Assembly (NCBI GenBank): GCA_035691285.1
Contig: DASSJI010000049.1
Location: 1-24,160 of the forward strand
Source of the DNA: DATFEN01 sp035691285
Lineage (GTDB): Bacteria; Acidobacteriota; Vicinamibacteria; Fen-336
Direction: 5' to 3'
DNA length: 24,160 bases
Part shown: piece after piece, positions 6,658 to 15,160 of the stretch
How positions within the stretch are numbered: position 1 is the first letter of the stretch
Layout: every line of letters begins with the position of its first letter
Notes under the pieces: generated by a model
Seen by the model: the letters and a program-made list of their open reading frames with translations, nothing else
What the model was told of the DNA's origin: nothing
The model's database searches: none
Made by a program: the position numbers and the translations under genes

Positions 6658-7764
6658 GTGATTCAACGGCTTGTACCCTGGACCGGAGTCCTCCTCACGA
6701 TGGCCGCGAGCGCGGCGGCGGACATGGTTCCGTTCGACGCGGATCGCTGGGCGATCGGCGCGCGGGAGAGCCGCATCGCGGACCACCTCGGGCGCCGGAG
6801 CCTCTACCTGAAGGCCGGGGACGCCCTGGTCAAGGGCGCGAGCTTCACGGACGGCGTGATCGAGTTCGACATGGCCTTCGGGCCCGAGCGCGGGTTCATG
6901 GGGGCCGTCTGGCGGGCGGAGGACTCCGAGAACTGCGAGAACTTCTACATCCGTCCACATCAGTCGGGGAACCCCGACGCGAATCAGTACCAGCCGGTGT
7001 TCAACGGCGTGGCCGCCTGGCAGCTCTACCACGGCGAGCGCTACGGAGCGCCGACACGCTACGCCTTCGACCAGTGGGTCCACTTCAAGATCGTCGTGTC
7101 CGGGAAGAGCGCCGAGTTCTACATCGACGACATGGACAAGCCGGTGCTCCGCGTCGAGCAGAAGCGCGAAATCCAGGCGGGGACCGTCGGGCTCAGCGTG
7201 GGCAACTTCGCCGGCGCGTACTTCTCGAACTTCCGCTTCGAGGCGGGCGCCGCGCCGCCGCTCAGGGGCGGGGCGCCGAAGCCCGAGAGCGCGCCTCCCG
7301 GCGCCATCCGAACGTGGCGCGTCTCGGGGACGTTCGCGGCGAAGTCCCTGGATGGGAAGCACGAGCTGTCCGCCGAGGAGCGCCGCGTCGCGGGCTGGAC
7401 GGCCCTCGCGGCCGAGGGATCGGGCATCGCGAACCTCGCGCGCGTCCAGGGCATCGGCGAGGGCCGGGACACGGCTTTCGCGCGGGCCACGATCCGGTCC
7501 GAGCGTGCGCAGGTGAAGAAGCTGCGGCTCGGCTTCAGCGACGCGGTGAAGGTGTTCCTCAACGACCGAGCGCTCTACGGCGGGCGCGACGCCTACCAGT
7601 CTCGCGACTACCGCTTCCTCGGCTCGGTGGGCCTCTTCGACGAGGTGTACCTCCCGCTCCGGCAGGGGGACAACGAGCTGTGGCTGGCCGTGACCGAGGG
7701 CTTTGGCGGCTGGGGCGTGATCGCTGCGTTCGACGACCTCGACGGGATGACGATCGCAGAGTGA
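6658..7764 (+). CDS. Secreted two-domain protein, ConA/LamG-like plus C-terminal beta-sandwich
   Basis: The 368-residue product has a signal peptide (LVPWTGVLLTMAASAAA, cleavage near residue 21). Residues about 25-205 look like a concanavalin-like (LamG/DUF1080-type) jelly roll: VIEFDMAFGPERGFMGAVWR, FYIRPHQSG, WVHFKIVVSGKSAEFYIDD and a closing AGAYFSNFRFEAG. Residues about 220-368 form a second, probably galactose-binding-like beta-sandwich (DAVKVFLNDRALYGG, YLPLRQGDNELWLAVTE, GGWGVIAAFDD). No catalytic motif is evident, so carbohydrate or surface binding is a guess. Start is GTG at 6658, with GAGGGAAG a few bases upstream. It is divergent from the ECF sigma operon and followed by DUF2911 after 26 bases, so it may be a regulon member. 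Confidence 0.8.
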   Translation: MIQRLVPWTGVLLTMAASAAADMVPFDADRWAIGARESRIADHLGRRSLYLKAGDALVKGASFTDGVIEFDMAFGPERGFMGAVWRAEDSENCENFYIRPHQSGNPDANQYQPVFNGVAAWQLYHGERYGAPTRYAFDQWVHFKIVVSGKSAEFYIDDMDKPVLRVEQKREIQAGTVGLSVGNFAGAYFSNFRFEAGAAPPLRGGAPKPESAPPGAIRTWRVSGTFAAKSLDGKHELSAEERRVAGWTALAAEGSGIANLARVQGIGEGRDTAFARATIRSERAQVKKLRLGFSDAVKVFLNDRALYGGRDAYQSRDYRFLGSVGLFDEVYLPLRQGDNELWLAVTEGFGGWGVIAAFDDLDGMTIAE

Positions 7765-7790
7765 GGGGGCTGGCCAAGGAGGACACGAAG

Positions 7791-8369
7791 ATGAAGATGC
7801 AGGCTGCGTTCCTGGCGGCAGCGCTCGCCGCCCCCGCCGCGACGAACGCCGCCGAGCGGGGCGCCGCGAGCGCCACGGTCGGAGGGCGCAAGGTGAGCAT
7901 CGACTACGGCCGTCCCAGCCTCAAGGGGCGCGCCTTCGCCGAGCTCCTGAAGCAGCTCCCCGAGGACAGGGTCTGGCGCGCCGGCGAGAACCAGGTGACC
8001 ACGCTCACGACCGAGACCGCGGTGAAGGTCGGCGGCAAGCCGCTCGCGGCGGGCAGGTACTCGCTGTACGTGCACCTCGGGAGCGACGGCTCGCGGTCGC
8101 TGCTCTTGAACTCCGATCCCGGCGTGCCCCTGATCAAGATCTGGGACAAGGCGCCGGCGAACCTGGCCAACGAGCCCTGGCCGCGCCTCGACGGCTACGC
8201 CAAGAACGTTGCCGACAAGGAGGTGCTGCGCGTGGCCATGAAGAAGGAGACGACCCAGTCCGCGGTCGATCCCTTCACCATCGCCTTCGCTCCGGCCGGG
8301 CAGGGCGCGACGCTGAAGCTGGCCTGGGGCGAGGAGAGCTGGTCGGTCGACGTCCAGCCTGCGAAGTAG
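7791..8369 (+). CDS. DUF2911 family exported protein
   Basis: This 192-residue protein begins with a signal peptide (MKMQAAFLAAALAAPAATNA). The rest matches DUF2911: ASATVGGRKVSIDYGRPSLKGR near the start, RVWRAGENQVTTLTTETAVKVGG, then LAAGRYSLYVHLG and a C-terminal LKLAWGEESWSVDVQP. The family is a beta-rich extracytoplasmic protein of unknown function, common in Bacteroidota and Acidobacteriota. A strong AAGGAGG lies eight bases before the ATG at 7791. It sits 26 bases after the secreted two-domain protein, so the two are probably co-transcribed and both act outside the inner membrane. No enzymatic role can be assigned. Confidence 0.87.
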   Translation: MKMQAAFLAAALAAPAATNAAERGAASATVGGRKVSIDYGRPSLKGRAFAELLKQLPEDRVWRAGENQVTTLTTETAVKVGGKPLAAGRYSLYVHLGSDGSRSLLLNSDPGVPLIKIWDKAPANLANEPWPRLDGYAKNVADKEVLRVAMKKETTQSAVDPFTIAFAPAGQGATLKLAWGEESWSVDVQPAK

Positions 8370-8413
8370 GCGAGCCGCCGCCGCTCGTCGGGAGGATAGA
8401 ATCGGCGAGAGCG

Positions 8414-10501
8414 ATGGCCGCCAGGAGCCGTGTCACGCGGAGGACGTTCCTCGCCGGCGCGGCGGCGATGGGCGCGACCCTCGCCTGGGGCGGCCCTCGC
8501 CCGGCGCGCTCGCGCACCCGATGGGCGGAGCGGCGCGACCTATTCGCCGAGGGCGTCGCTTCTGGGGATCCCGGGAGCGACAGCGTGCTGCTGTGGACGC
8601 GCGCGTCCGCCGCTGGCGGCGCGGACGAGGTGGCCCTCACGGTCGAGGTCGCCGAGGACGAGGCCTTCGAGCGCGTCCTGGCCGCCGCGCCGGCGCGCGC
8701 CCTCGCGGCGGCGGACCACACCTGCCGCGTGCTCGTGGGGGGGCTGCGCGCCGGACGAACCTACTTCTACCGGTTCTGCGACGCGGACGGCCAGGGCAGC
8801 CGGATCGGGCGCACGCGCACCGCGCCGGCGCCGGACGATCCCCGGCCCGCGCGCTTCGCGTTCGTGAGCTGCCAGAACGTCTGCGAGGGGGCGCTCAACG
8901 CCTACCGGCGGATGGCCTTCGAGGACGAGCGGGCGGCGCCCGAGGAGCGACTCGCGTTCGTCCTGCACCTGGGCGACTTCATCTACGAGGTCGTCGAGTA
9001 CCCCGAGGAGCGGCCGGGCGGCCGCCGCTACGACCGGCGCCTGCGCGACGTCGTCCGCTTCCCCCTGGGCGAGAAGATCGGCGGCTTCCGCGTGCCGGTG
9101 ACCGTCGAGGACTACCGCGCCGTCTATCGCGCCTACTTGCGTGATCCCGACCTGCAGGACGCTCGCGCGCGCTGGCCGTTCGTGTGCATCTGGGACAACC
9201 ACGAGTTCTCCTGGATGGGGTGGCAGTCCTTTCAGGTCTTCCAGGGGACCACGCGCCCGGCCCAGACGAGAAAGGTCGCGGCGAACCAGGCGTGGTTCGA
9301 GTACCAGCCCGCGCGGGTGAGGAAGCCGGGCGCCGGGGCGATCGAGCGCTTCGACGCGCCCGCCGTGAAGGATGCGCCGGTCGACAGCTTCGACGAGCAC
9401 GGCCTGGGCGCCGAGCCCAACAACCTTGCGGCGATCGGGAGCCTCACCGGGTACCGGGGGCTGCGCTTTGGGAAGCACCTCGACCTGCTGGTCACCGACC
9501 AGCACAGCTACCGCTCCGAGGAGCCGAGCGGCCGTCCGGAGGTGCAGATGCTGTCGAGCCCGGACTTCCCGGAGCTCGTCCCCCAGGAAGCCCTGGAGGT
9601 CCTCGACGCCGGACGCGCGTACGCGCGGGGCCGGCCTCCGGACACCGTCCGTTTCGGCGAGGTGGAGATCCCCAACTTCCGGAAGGACAAGCCGCCGCAG
9701 ACGATCCTCGGCGCGGAGCAGAAGGCCTGGTTCCTGGGGCGCCTGCGCGAGTCGGGCGCGACCTGGAAAGTGTGGGGCAACTCCGCGGGCACGCTCGACT
9801 GGCGCGCCGATCCGCAGAACCTGCCTGCGGGCCTGGTGGCGAGGCCCTGGCCCGGAGAAGGCTACGCGTGCTTCGGCGGAGGCGGCGACTACGGAACGGC
9901 GTTCACCGAGCGCGCGGAGATCTACGACGCGGTTCGAGCGGCGGGGATCGCGGGCTTCGTCGCCGTGTGCGGCGATCGGCACAGCTTCTGGGCGGGCCTC
10001 GCCGCCAAGGCCCTGCCTCCCGCGCCGTTCGAGCCGGTCGGCGTGGCGTTCATCACGGGATCGCTCTCGGCGCCCGGCCTCGTGGAGGCGTACGAGCACC
10101 GCTTCCCGAAGGACCACGCGCTGCGGGCGCTCTACGTGGCCGACCGGCCCGAGGGCATGCGGCCGGCCGTGAACCTGCTGCTGCACCACGGCGTGCGCGC
10201 CTGCCTGGAGTACGGCCGGAGCGGCGACCCCGAGCGGGCGCGGGCCGCGTCGAACCCCGACCTCGCGCCGCACCTGTCGTTCCTCGACATGGGCGGCCAC
10301 GGCTACGCCACGCTCAGGGTGGCGGGCGACGCCGCCGAGTGCGAGTTCGTCTGCATCCCACGGCCCCTCGAGCGCAGCGAGAGTCCGGACGGGGGGCCGC
10401 TCCGCTACCGCGTCGTCCACCGGGCGCCCCTGTGGCGCGCGGGGGAGCGCCCGAGCCTCGAGCGTCGCGTGCTCGAAGGCGACCCGGGCCTGGCCCTCTA
10501 G
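8414..10501 (+). CDS. phoD: PhoD-like alkaline phosphatase/phosphodiesterase, Tat-exported
   Basis: The 695-residue protein carries a twin-arginine signal (VTRRTFLAGAAAMGATLAWGG, residues 7-27), so it is exported folded. A PhoD N-terminal domain follows (EGVASGDPGSDSVLLWTRAS, about 46-65). The calcium/iron-dependent phosphatase core shows FAFVSCQNVCEG (149-159), HLGDFIYE (185-192), WDNHEFSW (about 259-266), DQHSYRS (about 362), the WGNS motif near 453 and CGDRHSFWAG (about 519-528). These are the metal and substrate residues of the family, which releases phosphate from mono- and diesters. It is followed after 12 bases by a TSUP permease. A TAGAAT hexamer at 8397-8402 could provide its own promoter. 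No Pho box was recognised. Confidence 0.95.
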   Translation: MAARSRVTRRTFLAGAAAMGATLAWGGPRPARSRTRWAERRDLFAEGVASGDPGSDSVLLWTRASAAGGADEVALTVEVAEDEAFERVLAAAPARALAAADHTCRVLVGGLRAGRTYFYRFCDADGQGSRIGRTRTAPAPDDPRPARFAFVSCQNVCEGALNAYRRMAFEDERAAPEERLAFVLHLGDFIYEVVEYPEERPGGRRYDRRLRDVVRFPLGEKIGGFRVPVTVEDYRAVYRAYLRDPDLQDARARWPFVCIWDNHEFSWMGWQSFQVFQGTTRPAQTRKVAANQAWFEYQPARVRKPGAGAIERFDAPAVKDAPVDSFDEHGLGAEPNNLAAIGSLTGYRGLRFGKHLDLLVTDQHSYRSEEPSGRPEVQMLSSPDFPELVPQEALEVLDAGRAYARGRPPDTVRFGEVEIPNFRKDKPPQTILGAEQKAWFLGRLRESGATWKVWGNSAGTLDWRADPQNLPAGLVARPWPGEGYACFGGGGDYGTAFTERAEIYDAVRAAGIAGFVAVCGDRHSFWAGLAAKALPPAPFEPVGVAFITGSLSAPGLVEAYEHRFPKDHALRALYVADRPEGMRPAVNLLLHHGVRACLEYGRSGDPERARAASNPDLAPHLSFLDMGGHGYATLRVAGDAAECEFVCIPRPLERSESPDGGPLRYRVVHRAPLWRAGERPSLERRVLEGDPGLAL

Positions 10502-10513
10502 GCCCCTTCGAGG

Positions 10514-11272
10514 GTGCCTGGCCTGCCGCTCGAGGGAGCCGCCGCAGCCGCGGTGCTCGTGCTGGCGGGCTTCGTCGCCTCGGTCCTGAACGTGGTGGCG
10601 GGCGGCGGCTCCTTCATCGTCCTTCCCATCCTCCTCTTCCTCGGGCTGCCGGCCGCGGACGCGAACGGCACGAACCGGGTCGGGATCTTCCTGCAGAACG
10701 TCGGGGCGGTCTGGGACTTCGAGCGCAGCCGCGTGCTCGACCGGCGCCTCGCGGTGCTGGCCTCGATTCCGGCGACCCTCGGCGCGGGCGCCGGCGCCTG
10801 GCTCGCGCTGCTCGTGGACGACCGCTCCTTCCGGCGCGTCCTGAGCGCCGTGATGGTGGCGATCACGCTCTGGACGCTCCTCGATCGCCGCGCCGAAGGG
10901 CGGCGAGAGGGGAAGCCGGCATCGCCTGGCGTTCTCGCGCTGGGCTTCCTGGCCGTGGGCTTCTACGCCGGCTTCATCCAGGCCGGCGTCGGGTTCCTGA
11001 TCCTCGCCGTCACGACCATGGCGGGCCTCGACCTGGTGCGAGGCAACGCCCTGAAGGTGACCGTCGTGCTGATCCTGACGGTCCTGACGCTCGCCATCTT
11101 CGTGTGGCACGGCCACGTGCGCTGGGTTCCCGGCCTCGCCCTCGCCGCCGGGAGCCTCGCCGGGGGAGTGGCCGGCGCCCGGCTCACCGTCCTCCGGGGT
11201 CAGGGCTTCGTGAAGGCGGTGCTCGTCGCGACGATCGCCGTGTTCGCCGTGCTGCTGTGGTTCGAGGGCTAG
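10514..11272 (+). CDS. TSUP (TauE/SafE) family membrane permease
   Basis: This 252-residue integral membrane protein has about eight hydrophobic segments. The family signature lies near the N-terminus: VLNVVAGGGSFIVLPILLFLGLP (about 24-46), then ANGTNRVGIFLQNVGAVWDF. The second half repeats the pattern in VGFYAGFIQAGVGFLILA and GNALKVTVVLILTVLTLAIF. Known relatives export sulfite, sulfoacetate or other organosulfur anions; the substrate is not evident. The GTG start at 10514 lies 12 bases after the phoD stop, which implies co-transcription. The only ribosome-site-like sequence (CGAGG) is very close, so translation may depend on coupling. It ends 22 bases from the convergent S1/P1 nuclease stop. 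Confidence 0.9.
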   Translation: MPGLPLEGAAAAAVLVLAGFVASVLNVVAGGGSFIVLPILLFLGLPAADANGTNRVGIFLQNVGAVWDFERSRVLDRRLAVLASIPATLGAGAGAWLALLVDDRSFRRVLSAVMVAITLWTLLDRRAEGRREGKPASPGVLALGFLAVGFYAGFIQAGVGFLILAVTTMAGLDLVRGNALKVTVVLILTVLTLAIFVWHGHVRWVPGLALAAGSLAGGVAGARLTVLRGQGFVKAVLVATIAVFAVLLWFEG

Positions 11273-11293
11273 CGGGCTCGACGCGGAGGCCCG
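11273..11293. terminator. Weak hairpin between convergent TSUP and S1/P1 nuclease genes
   Basis: CGGGC (11273-11277) and GCCCG (11289-11293) can form a 5-bp stem with an 11-base loop in the 22-base gap between two convergent genes. No U-tract is present on either strand. It may act as a bidirectional terminator, but the evidence is only position and a short stem. Confidence 0.25.
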
Positions 11294-11294
11294 T

Positions 11295-12086
11295 TCAGCG
11301 CGCGCCGAGGAGACGGTTCAGCTCGCCCGCGAGCCGAACGCCGGCCTGGAGCACGCGGCGAGCGACGGTGGGCCAGTGCTCGTGGGCGTACCCGTAGGAG
11401 AGCCGGCGATCTCCCAGCTCGTAGCACGCCCCGCGCAGCGCCTGGGACTCCCGGGCCCACTCCGAGGCGGCGCTCGCCTGCCACTCTCGGACCTGCTCGG
11501 GGGTCGCGTGGTCGAGGAGCGCCGCCAGCTCGGAGAACGAGAGCTGGCTGCTCTCGATGAGCTTGGCGTCCCAGACCGAATGGAGGTTCGTCGGCTCCCC
11601 GAACCAGAGCACCACGGTTTCGTTGCCGCCGCGATCGTCGCCGCGCCCGACGTGCAGCGGCTGATGGAGGTCGCCCACGAGGTGGCTCAGCCACTTCAGC
11701 GCCTGCGCGCGCTCCAGCCTCGGCGTGTCGGGAGCGGCGAGCGCCTTCTCGAACCGCGCGATCGCCTCGAGGATGTCGCCCGTGGGGTTCTTCCGGGTCG
11801 CCTCGTAGCTCTCCCCGTCGGGGATCGTGACCCAGTGCCAGGTCTCGGCCACGGCCCACGCCGGCTCGGCGCGGATGTCGTCCGCCCAGGTGGTCACGTA
11901 GGCGAGCTGCTCCGGCGCGAGCAGGTCGGCGACCACGCGCGCCGCGCGCGGGTCGAGGTGCTTCTCCGCGATGCGGCCCACGGCGCGATGCCCGGTCGGG
12001 CCCCAGCCGCTCGCGGCGGGCGCCACGGTGCCGGCCATGGCGAGCCCCACGAGCGCGATCCAGGGGCGGGGAGTGTGTCGGCCCAC
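11295..12086 (-). CDS. Secreted S1/P1-type zinc nuclease
   Basis: From the GTG at 12086 the protein has 263 residues, with a signal peptide (1-27) ending AAASG before Trp28. That gives a mature N-terminal Trp followed five residues later by His (WGPTGH), exactly as in P1 nuclease where Trp1 and His6 bind zinc. Other ligand motifs are present: TWADD (D69/D70), WHWV (H84), HLVGDLHQPLHVG and NLHSVWD. The enzyme should cleave single-stranded DNA/RNA and remove 3' phosphate from nucleotides outside the inner membrane. I chose the GTG because AAAGGAGG stands five bases before it; a reading 27 codons longer lacks a ribosome site and would bury the signal peptide. Three-domain DNA-phosphate scavenging with phoD is conceivable but unproven. 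Confidence 0.95.
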   Translation of the reverse strand: MGRHTPRPWIALVGLAMAGTVAPAASGWGPTGHRAVGRIAEKHLDPRAARVVADLLAPEQLAYVTTWADDIRAEPAWAVAETWHWVTIPDGESYEATRKNPTGDILEAIARFEKALAAPDTPRLERAQALKWLSHLVGDLHQPLHVGRGDDRGGNETVVLWFGEPTNLHSVWDAKLIESSQLSFSELAALLDHATPEQVREWQASAASEWARESQALRGACYELGDRRLSYGYAHEHWPTVARRVLQAGVRLAGELNRLLGAR

Positions 12087-12148
12087 GCGAGCCTCCTTTC
12101 CGGTCGTCCGACGGCCCAAGACCGGCCAGGTGCGAAGGATACGACGGG

Positions 12149-12154
12149 TATGAT
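12149..12154 (+). promoter_or_regulatory. -10-like element six bases before the GT39 start
   Basis: TATGAT matches five of six consensus bases and is followed by exactly six bases and then the GTG at 12161, which puts the predicted transcription start on the start codon. No good -35 is visible at the usual distance and no ribosome site precedes the GTG. This fits a leaderless transcript but the missing -35 keeps confidence low. Confidence 0.4.
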
Positions 12155-12160
12155 CCGCGC

Positions 12161-13681
12161 GTGACACGCCGGTACGGCGCGCTCCTGGTCCTTCCGCTGG
12201 TCAAGCTGGTCGCGCACGTCGCCGTCATTCCGGGCTACGGCTGGTTCCGCGACGAGCTGTACTACCTGGCGTGCGCCGACCACCTGGACTGGGGCTACGT
12301 GGATCACCCCCCGCTCTCGATCGCCCTGCTGGCGCTCTGGCGGGCGGCGTTCGGCGACTCGCTGATTTCGATACGCGTGGCGACGGCCCTCGTGGGCGCG
12401 GCCACCGTGGCCGGCGCGGGCGTGCTGGCGGCCGAGCTCGGCGCCGGCGCCTTCGGCCGAGCGCTCGCCATGCTGTGCGTGGTCGCGGCCCCGGCCTACC
12501 TCGCGAACAACTCGTACTACTCGATGAACGCGTGGGACGTGCTGCTGTGGACGCTGGCGGCGTGGACGCTGGTCCGCGCCTTGAAGGCGCCGGGCCTGCG
12601 CCGATGGGCGGTGCTCGGCGCGATCCTCGGCCTGGGGCTCCTGAACAAGGTCAGCGTGCTCTGGCTCGGCGCCGGCCTGGGTGTGGGCTTGCTGTCGACG
12701 CGCGAGGCGCGCCGCGCGCTCCTCTCGCCGGGGCCATGGGCGGCGGCAGCGATCGCGGCCGCGCTGTTCGCGCCCCACGTGCTGTGGCAGGCAGCCCACG
12801 GCTGGCCGACGGCGGAGTTCATCCGCAACGCGACGCAGGAGAAGATGGCGGGCATCTCGCCTCTCGATTTCGCGATCGCGCAGGTGATGGAGATGCATCC
12901 CTTCACCTTCCCCGTATGGCTTGCGGGACTGGTTGCCGCCCTGGCGCTGCCGCGCTTCGCGGCCATGAGGCCGCTCGGGACGATCTACGCCGTGGTCTTC
13001 CTGATCCTGGTCGTCAACGAGAAGAGCCGGGTGGGCTACCTGGCGCCGGCCTATCCGATGCTCTTCGCGGCCGGGGGCGTGGCGCTGGAAGGGTTGCTCG
13101 CCCGGAGACAGGAGCGCGCCGCGGCGATCGTCGCGATCGCAGCCGGAGGAGCCGCGACGGCGCCGCTCGCGATGCCGGCGCTGCCGGTCGAGGCCTACAT
13201 CGCCTACGCCCGGACGCTGGGCGAGACGCCGTCCACGGAGGAGAAGAAGGAAGTCGGCGCGCTGCCGCAGTTCTTCGCCGACATGCACGGCTGGCCGGAG
13301 CTGGTGGAAGCGGTCGCGAAGGCCTGGGCCGCGCTGCCGCTGGAGGAGCGCGGTCGCGCCGGGATCCTGGCCTCGAACTACGGCGAGGCCGGGGCGATCG
13401 ACGTGCTCGGTCGCGCCCGCGGGCTGCCGCGGGCAGCGAGCGGCCACAACAGCTACTGGCTCTGGGGGCCGGGGTCCGCCGCCGACGCGGACGTGATCCT
13501 GGTGCTCGTTCCCGAACGGGCGCGGGCCCGACTGGAAGAGCGCTTCGCGCGCGTCGCGGAGGTGGCCCGCATCGAGTGCGGCCATTGCATGCCGTACCAG
13601 GATCATCGGCCGGTGTACCTGTGCCGCGAGCCCCGCGAGCCGATCGCGGCGTTGTGGCCCGGCCTCAAGCACTACGACTGA
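12161..13681 (+). CDS. GT39-type membrane glycosyltransferase (PMT/ArnT-like)
   Basis: The 506-residue protein has many hydrophobic helices through residue 365 and a soluble C-terminal domain of about 140 residues. The first outer loop carries YGWFRDELYYLACADHL then WGYVDHPPL, the acidic pattern of dolichyl/undecaprenyl-phosphate sugar transferases of the PMT_2/GT39 group (RDE is the likely catalytic acid pair). Such enzymes move a sugar from a lipid-phosphate carrier onto protein, lipid A or another acceptor on the outer face of the inner membrane. Acceptor and sugar cannot be inferred. The C-terminal part contains CGHCMPYQDHRPVYLCREP, with paired Cys. It is divergent from the S1/P1 nuclease over 74 bases and is followed by the M24 peptidase after 24 bases. 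Confidence 0.86.
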   Translation: MTRRYGALLVLPLVKLVAHVAVIPGYGWFRDELYYLACADHLDWGYVDHPPLSIALLALWRAAFGDSLISIRVATALVGAATVAGAGVLAAELGAGAFGRALAMLCVVAAPAYLANNSYYSMNAWDVLLWTLAAWTLVRALKAPGLRRWAVLGAILGLGLLNKVSVLWLGAGLGVGLLSTREARRALLSPGPWAAAAIAAALFAPHVLWQAAHGWPTAEFIRNATQEKMAGISPLDFAIAQVMEMHPFTFPVWLAGLVAALALPRFAAMRPLGTIYAVVFLILVVNEKSRVGYLAPAYPMLFAAGGVALEGLLARRQERAAAIVAIAAGGAATAPLAMPALPVEAYIAYARTLGETPSTEEKKEVGALPQFFADMHGWPELVEAVAKAWAALPLEERGRAGILASNYGEAGAIDVLGRARGLPRAASGHNSYWLWGPGSAADADVILVLVPERARARLEERFARVAEVARIECGHCMPYQDHRPVYLCREPREPIAALWPGLKHYD

Positions 13682-13705
13682 CCGCTTTCCCTGGAAGGAG
13701 GGTCG

Positions 13706-15160
13706 ATGAGGCTCACGTCCCCCGTCGTGCTCGCGCTGGCATTTCTCTCCGTGGCTCCTCCGCCTTGCGCCGCCCAGCACTATCAGACCGACTTCCCGCC
13801 CGAGGAGTTCGCTACGCGCTGGGCGGCCGTCTTCGACCGCATCGGGCCCGAGGCGATGGCCGTCGTCCAGGGCGCTCCGCTCACGAGCGGCTACCAGCTC
13901 CCGCGGCAGTCCAACACGTTCTACTACCTGTGCGGCGTCGAAACGCCGGGCTCCTACCTCCGGCTGGACGGGCGCTCGCGCAGGACGACGCTCTACCTGC
14001 CGCCGCGAGACGAGCGGCTGGAGCGCGCCGAGGGCAAGGTGCTCAATGCCGACGACGCGGAGCTGGCGCGGCGACTGACGGGCGCCGACGAGGTCCGCTC
14101 GACCGAGCAGATGACGCCGGCCTGGCCCCTCGACGGGAGCAGCGTCGCCATCTATGTCGAGACGGCGCCTGCGGAGGGCCACGCGCAGAGCCGGGGCGAG
14201 CTCCGCGCCGCGGACGCCGCGATCGCCTCCGACCGCTGGGACGGCCGCCTGCCTCGCGAGAGCCGGTTCGCCGAGCTGCTTCGGACCCGCCACCCAGGCG
14301 CGAGGATCGAGGACCTCACGCCGATCCTCGACGGGCTGCGCGCGGTCAAGAGCCCGCGCGAGATCGCGATGGTGCGGCGCGCATCGCAGATCGCCGGCCT
14401 CGGCCTGATCGAGGCCATCCGGAGCAGCGAGCCCGGCGTCCACGAGTACCAGCTCGACGCCGCGGCCCGCTACGTCTTCCTGGCCAACGACGCGCGACTC
14501 GACGGCTACCGCTCGATCACCGCCTCGGGCACCGACAACATCAACAACATGCACTACTACCGCAACACCCGCCGGCTCGAGGACGGCGACCTGGTGCTGA
14601 TGGACTACGCGCCCGACTACCGGTACTACGTGAGCGACATCGGCCGCGTCTGGCCCGCGAACGGCCGCTACCTGCCCTGGCAGCGCGAACTGCTGCAGTT
14701 CGTGCTGGACTACCGGAACGCGGTGATGGCTCGGATCCGTCCCGGCGTGACGCCGCGCCAGGTCCAGGAAGAGGCCAGGCAGGCGATGGAGCCGGTCTTC
14801 GGGCGGACGCGGTTCTCCAAGCCGATCTACGAGGCCGCCGCGCGCCGGCTGGTCGAGGAGGGCGGAGGCGTCTTCTCGCACACGGTCGGCATGGCCGTGC
14901 ACGACGTCGGCAGCTACCGCGACGGCCTGAAGCCCGGGCACGTGTTCTCCGTCGACCCGCAGCTCTGGGTGCGCGAGGAGAACCTCTACCTACGCTACGA
15001 GGATACGGTGGTCGTCACGGAGACCGGCGTCGAGAACTTCACCGCCTTCCTCCCGTCCGAGCTGAACGATCTGGAGGCGCTCGCGAGGGAGAAGGGCATC
15101 GTGCAGATGCTGCCGGCGCTCGGCGAGGCCGGCTTCGCCGCCCTCGCGAAACGGCGGTGA
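13706..15160 (+). CDS. Exported M24B Xaa-Pro aminopeptidase-like protein
   Basis: This 484-residue protein has a signal peptide (VVLALAFLSVAPPPCAAQ, about 6-23) and the two-part aminopeptidase P architecture: N-terminal creatinase-like domain (about 30-200) and pita-bread domain (about 210-470). Metal-site positions are visible: D300 in LMDYAPDY, D311 in SDIGR (spacing 11, as in E. coli PepP), H392 in FSHTVGMAVHD, and E432 in YEDTVVVT. The remaining ligand, normally Glu in an EPG motif, is Asp417 in SVDPQLW, a conservative change that may alter metal affinity. It should release N-terminal residues before proline in the periplasm or outside. GGAAGGAGG precedes the ATG. Its TGA overlaps the GTG of the next gene. 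Confidence 0.92.
   Translation: MRLTSPVVLALAFLSVAPPPCAAQHYQTDFPPEEFATRWAAVFDRIGPEAMAVVQGAPLTSGYQLPRQSNTFYYLCGVETPGSYLRLDGRSRRTTLYLPPRDERLERAEGKVLNADDAELARRLTGADEVRSTEQMTPAWPLDGSSVAIYVETAPAEGHAQSRGELRAADAAIASDRWDGRLPRESRFAELLRTRHPGARIEDLTPILDGLRAVKSPREIAMVRRASQIAGLGLIEAIRSSEPGVHEYQLDAAARYVFLANDARLDGYRSITASGTDNINNMHYYRNTRRLEDGDLVLMDYAPDYRYYVSDIGRVWPANGRYLPWQRELLQFVLDYRNAVMARIRPGVTPRQVQEEARQAMEPVFGRTRFSKPIYEAAARRLVEEGGGVFSHTVGMAVHDVGSYRDGLKPGHVFSVDPQLWVREENLYLRYEDTVVVTETGVENFTAFLPSELNDLEALAREKGIVQMLPALGEAGFAALAKRR

Noticed and set aside
1..11272. A sulfur-metabolism cluster formed by SulP and TSUP transporters
   Set aside because: The two genes are far apart in different operons, both families have broad anion substrates, and no sulfur enzyme is present.
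11894..14941. Very long minus-strand open frame (about 1015 codons) across the nuclease, glycosyltransferase and peptidase genes
   Set aside because: It is antisense to well-recognised genes, rich in Arg, Gly, His and Pro as expected of a shadow frame in GC-rich DNA, and shows no domain.
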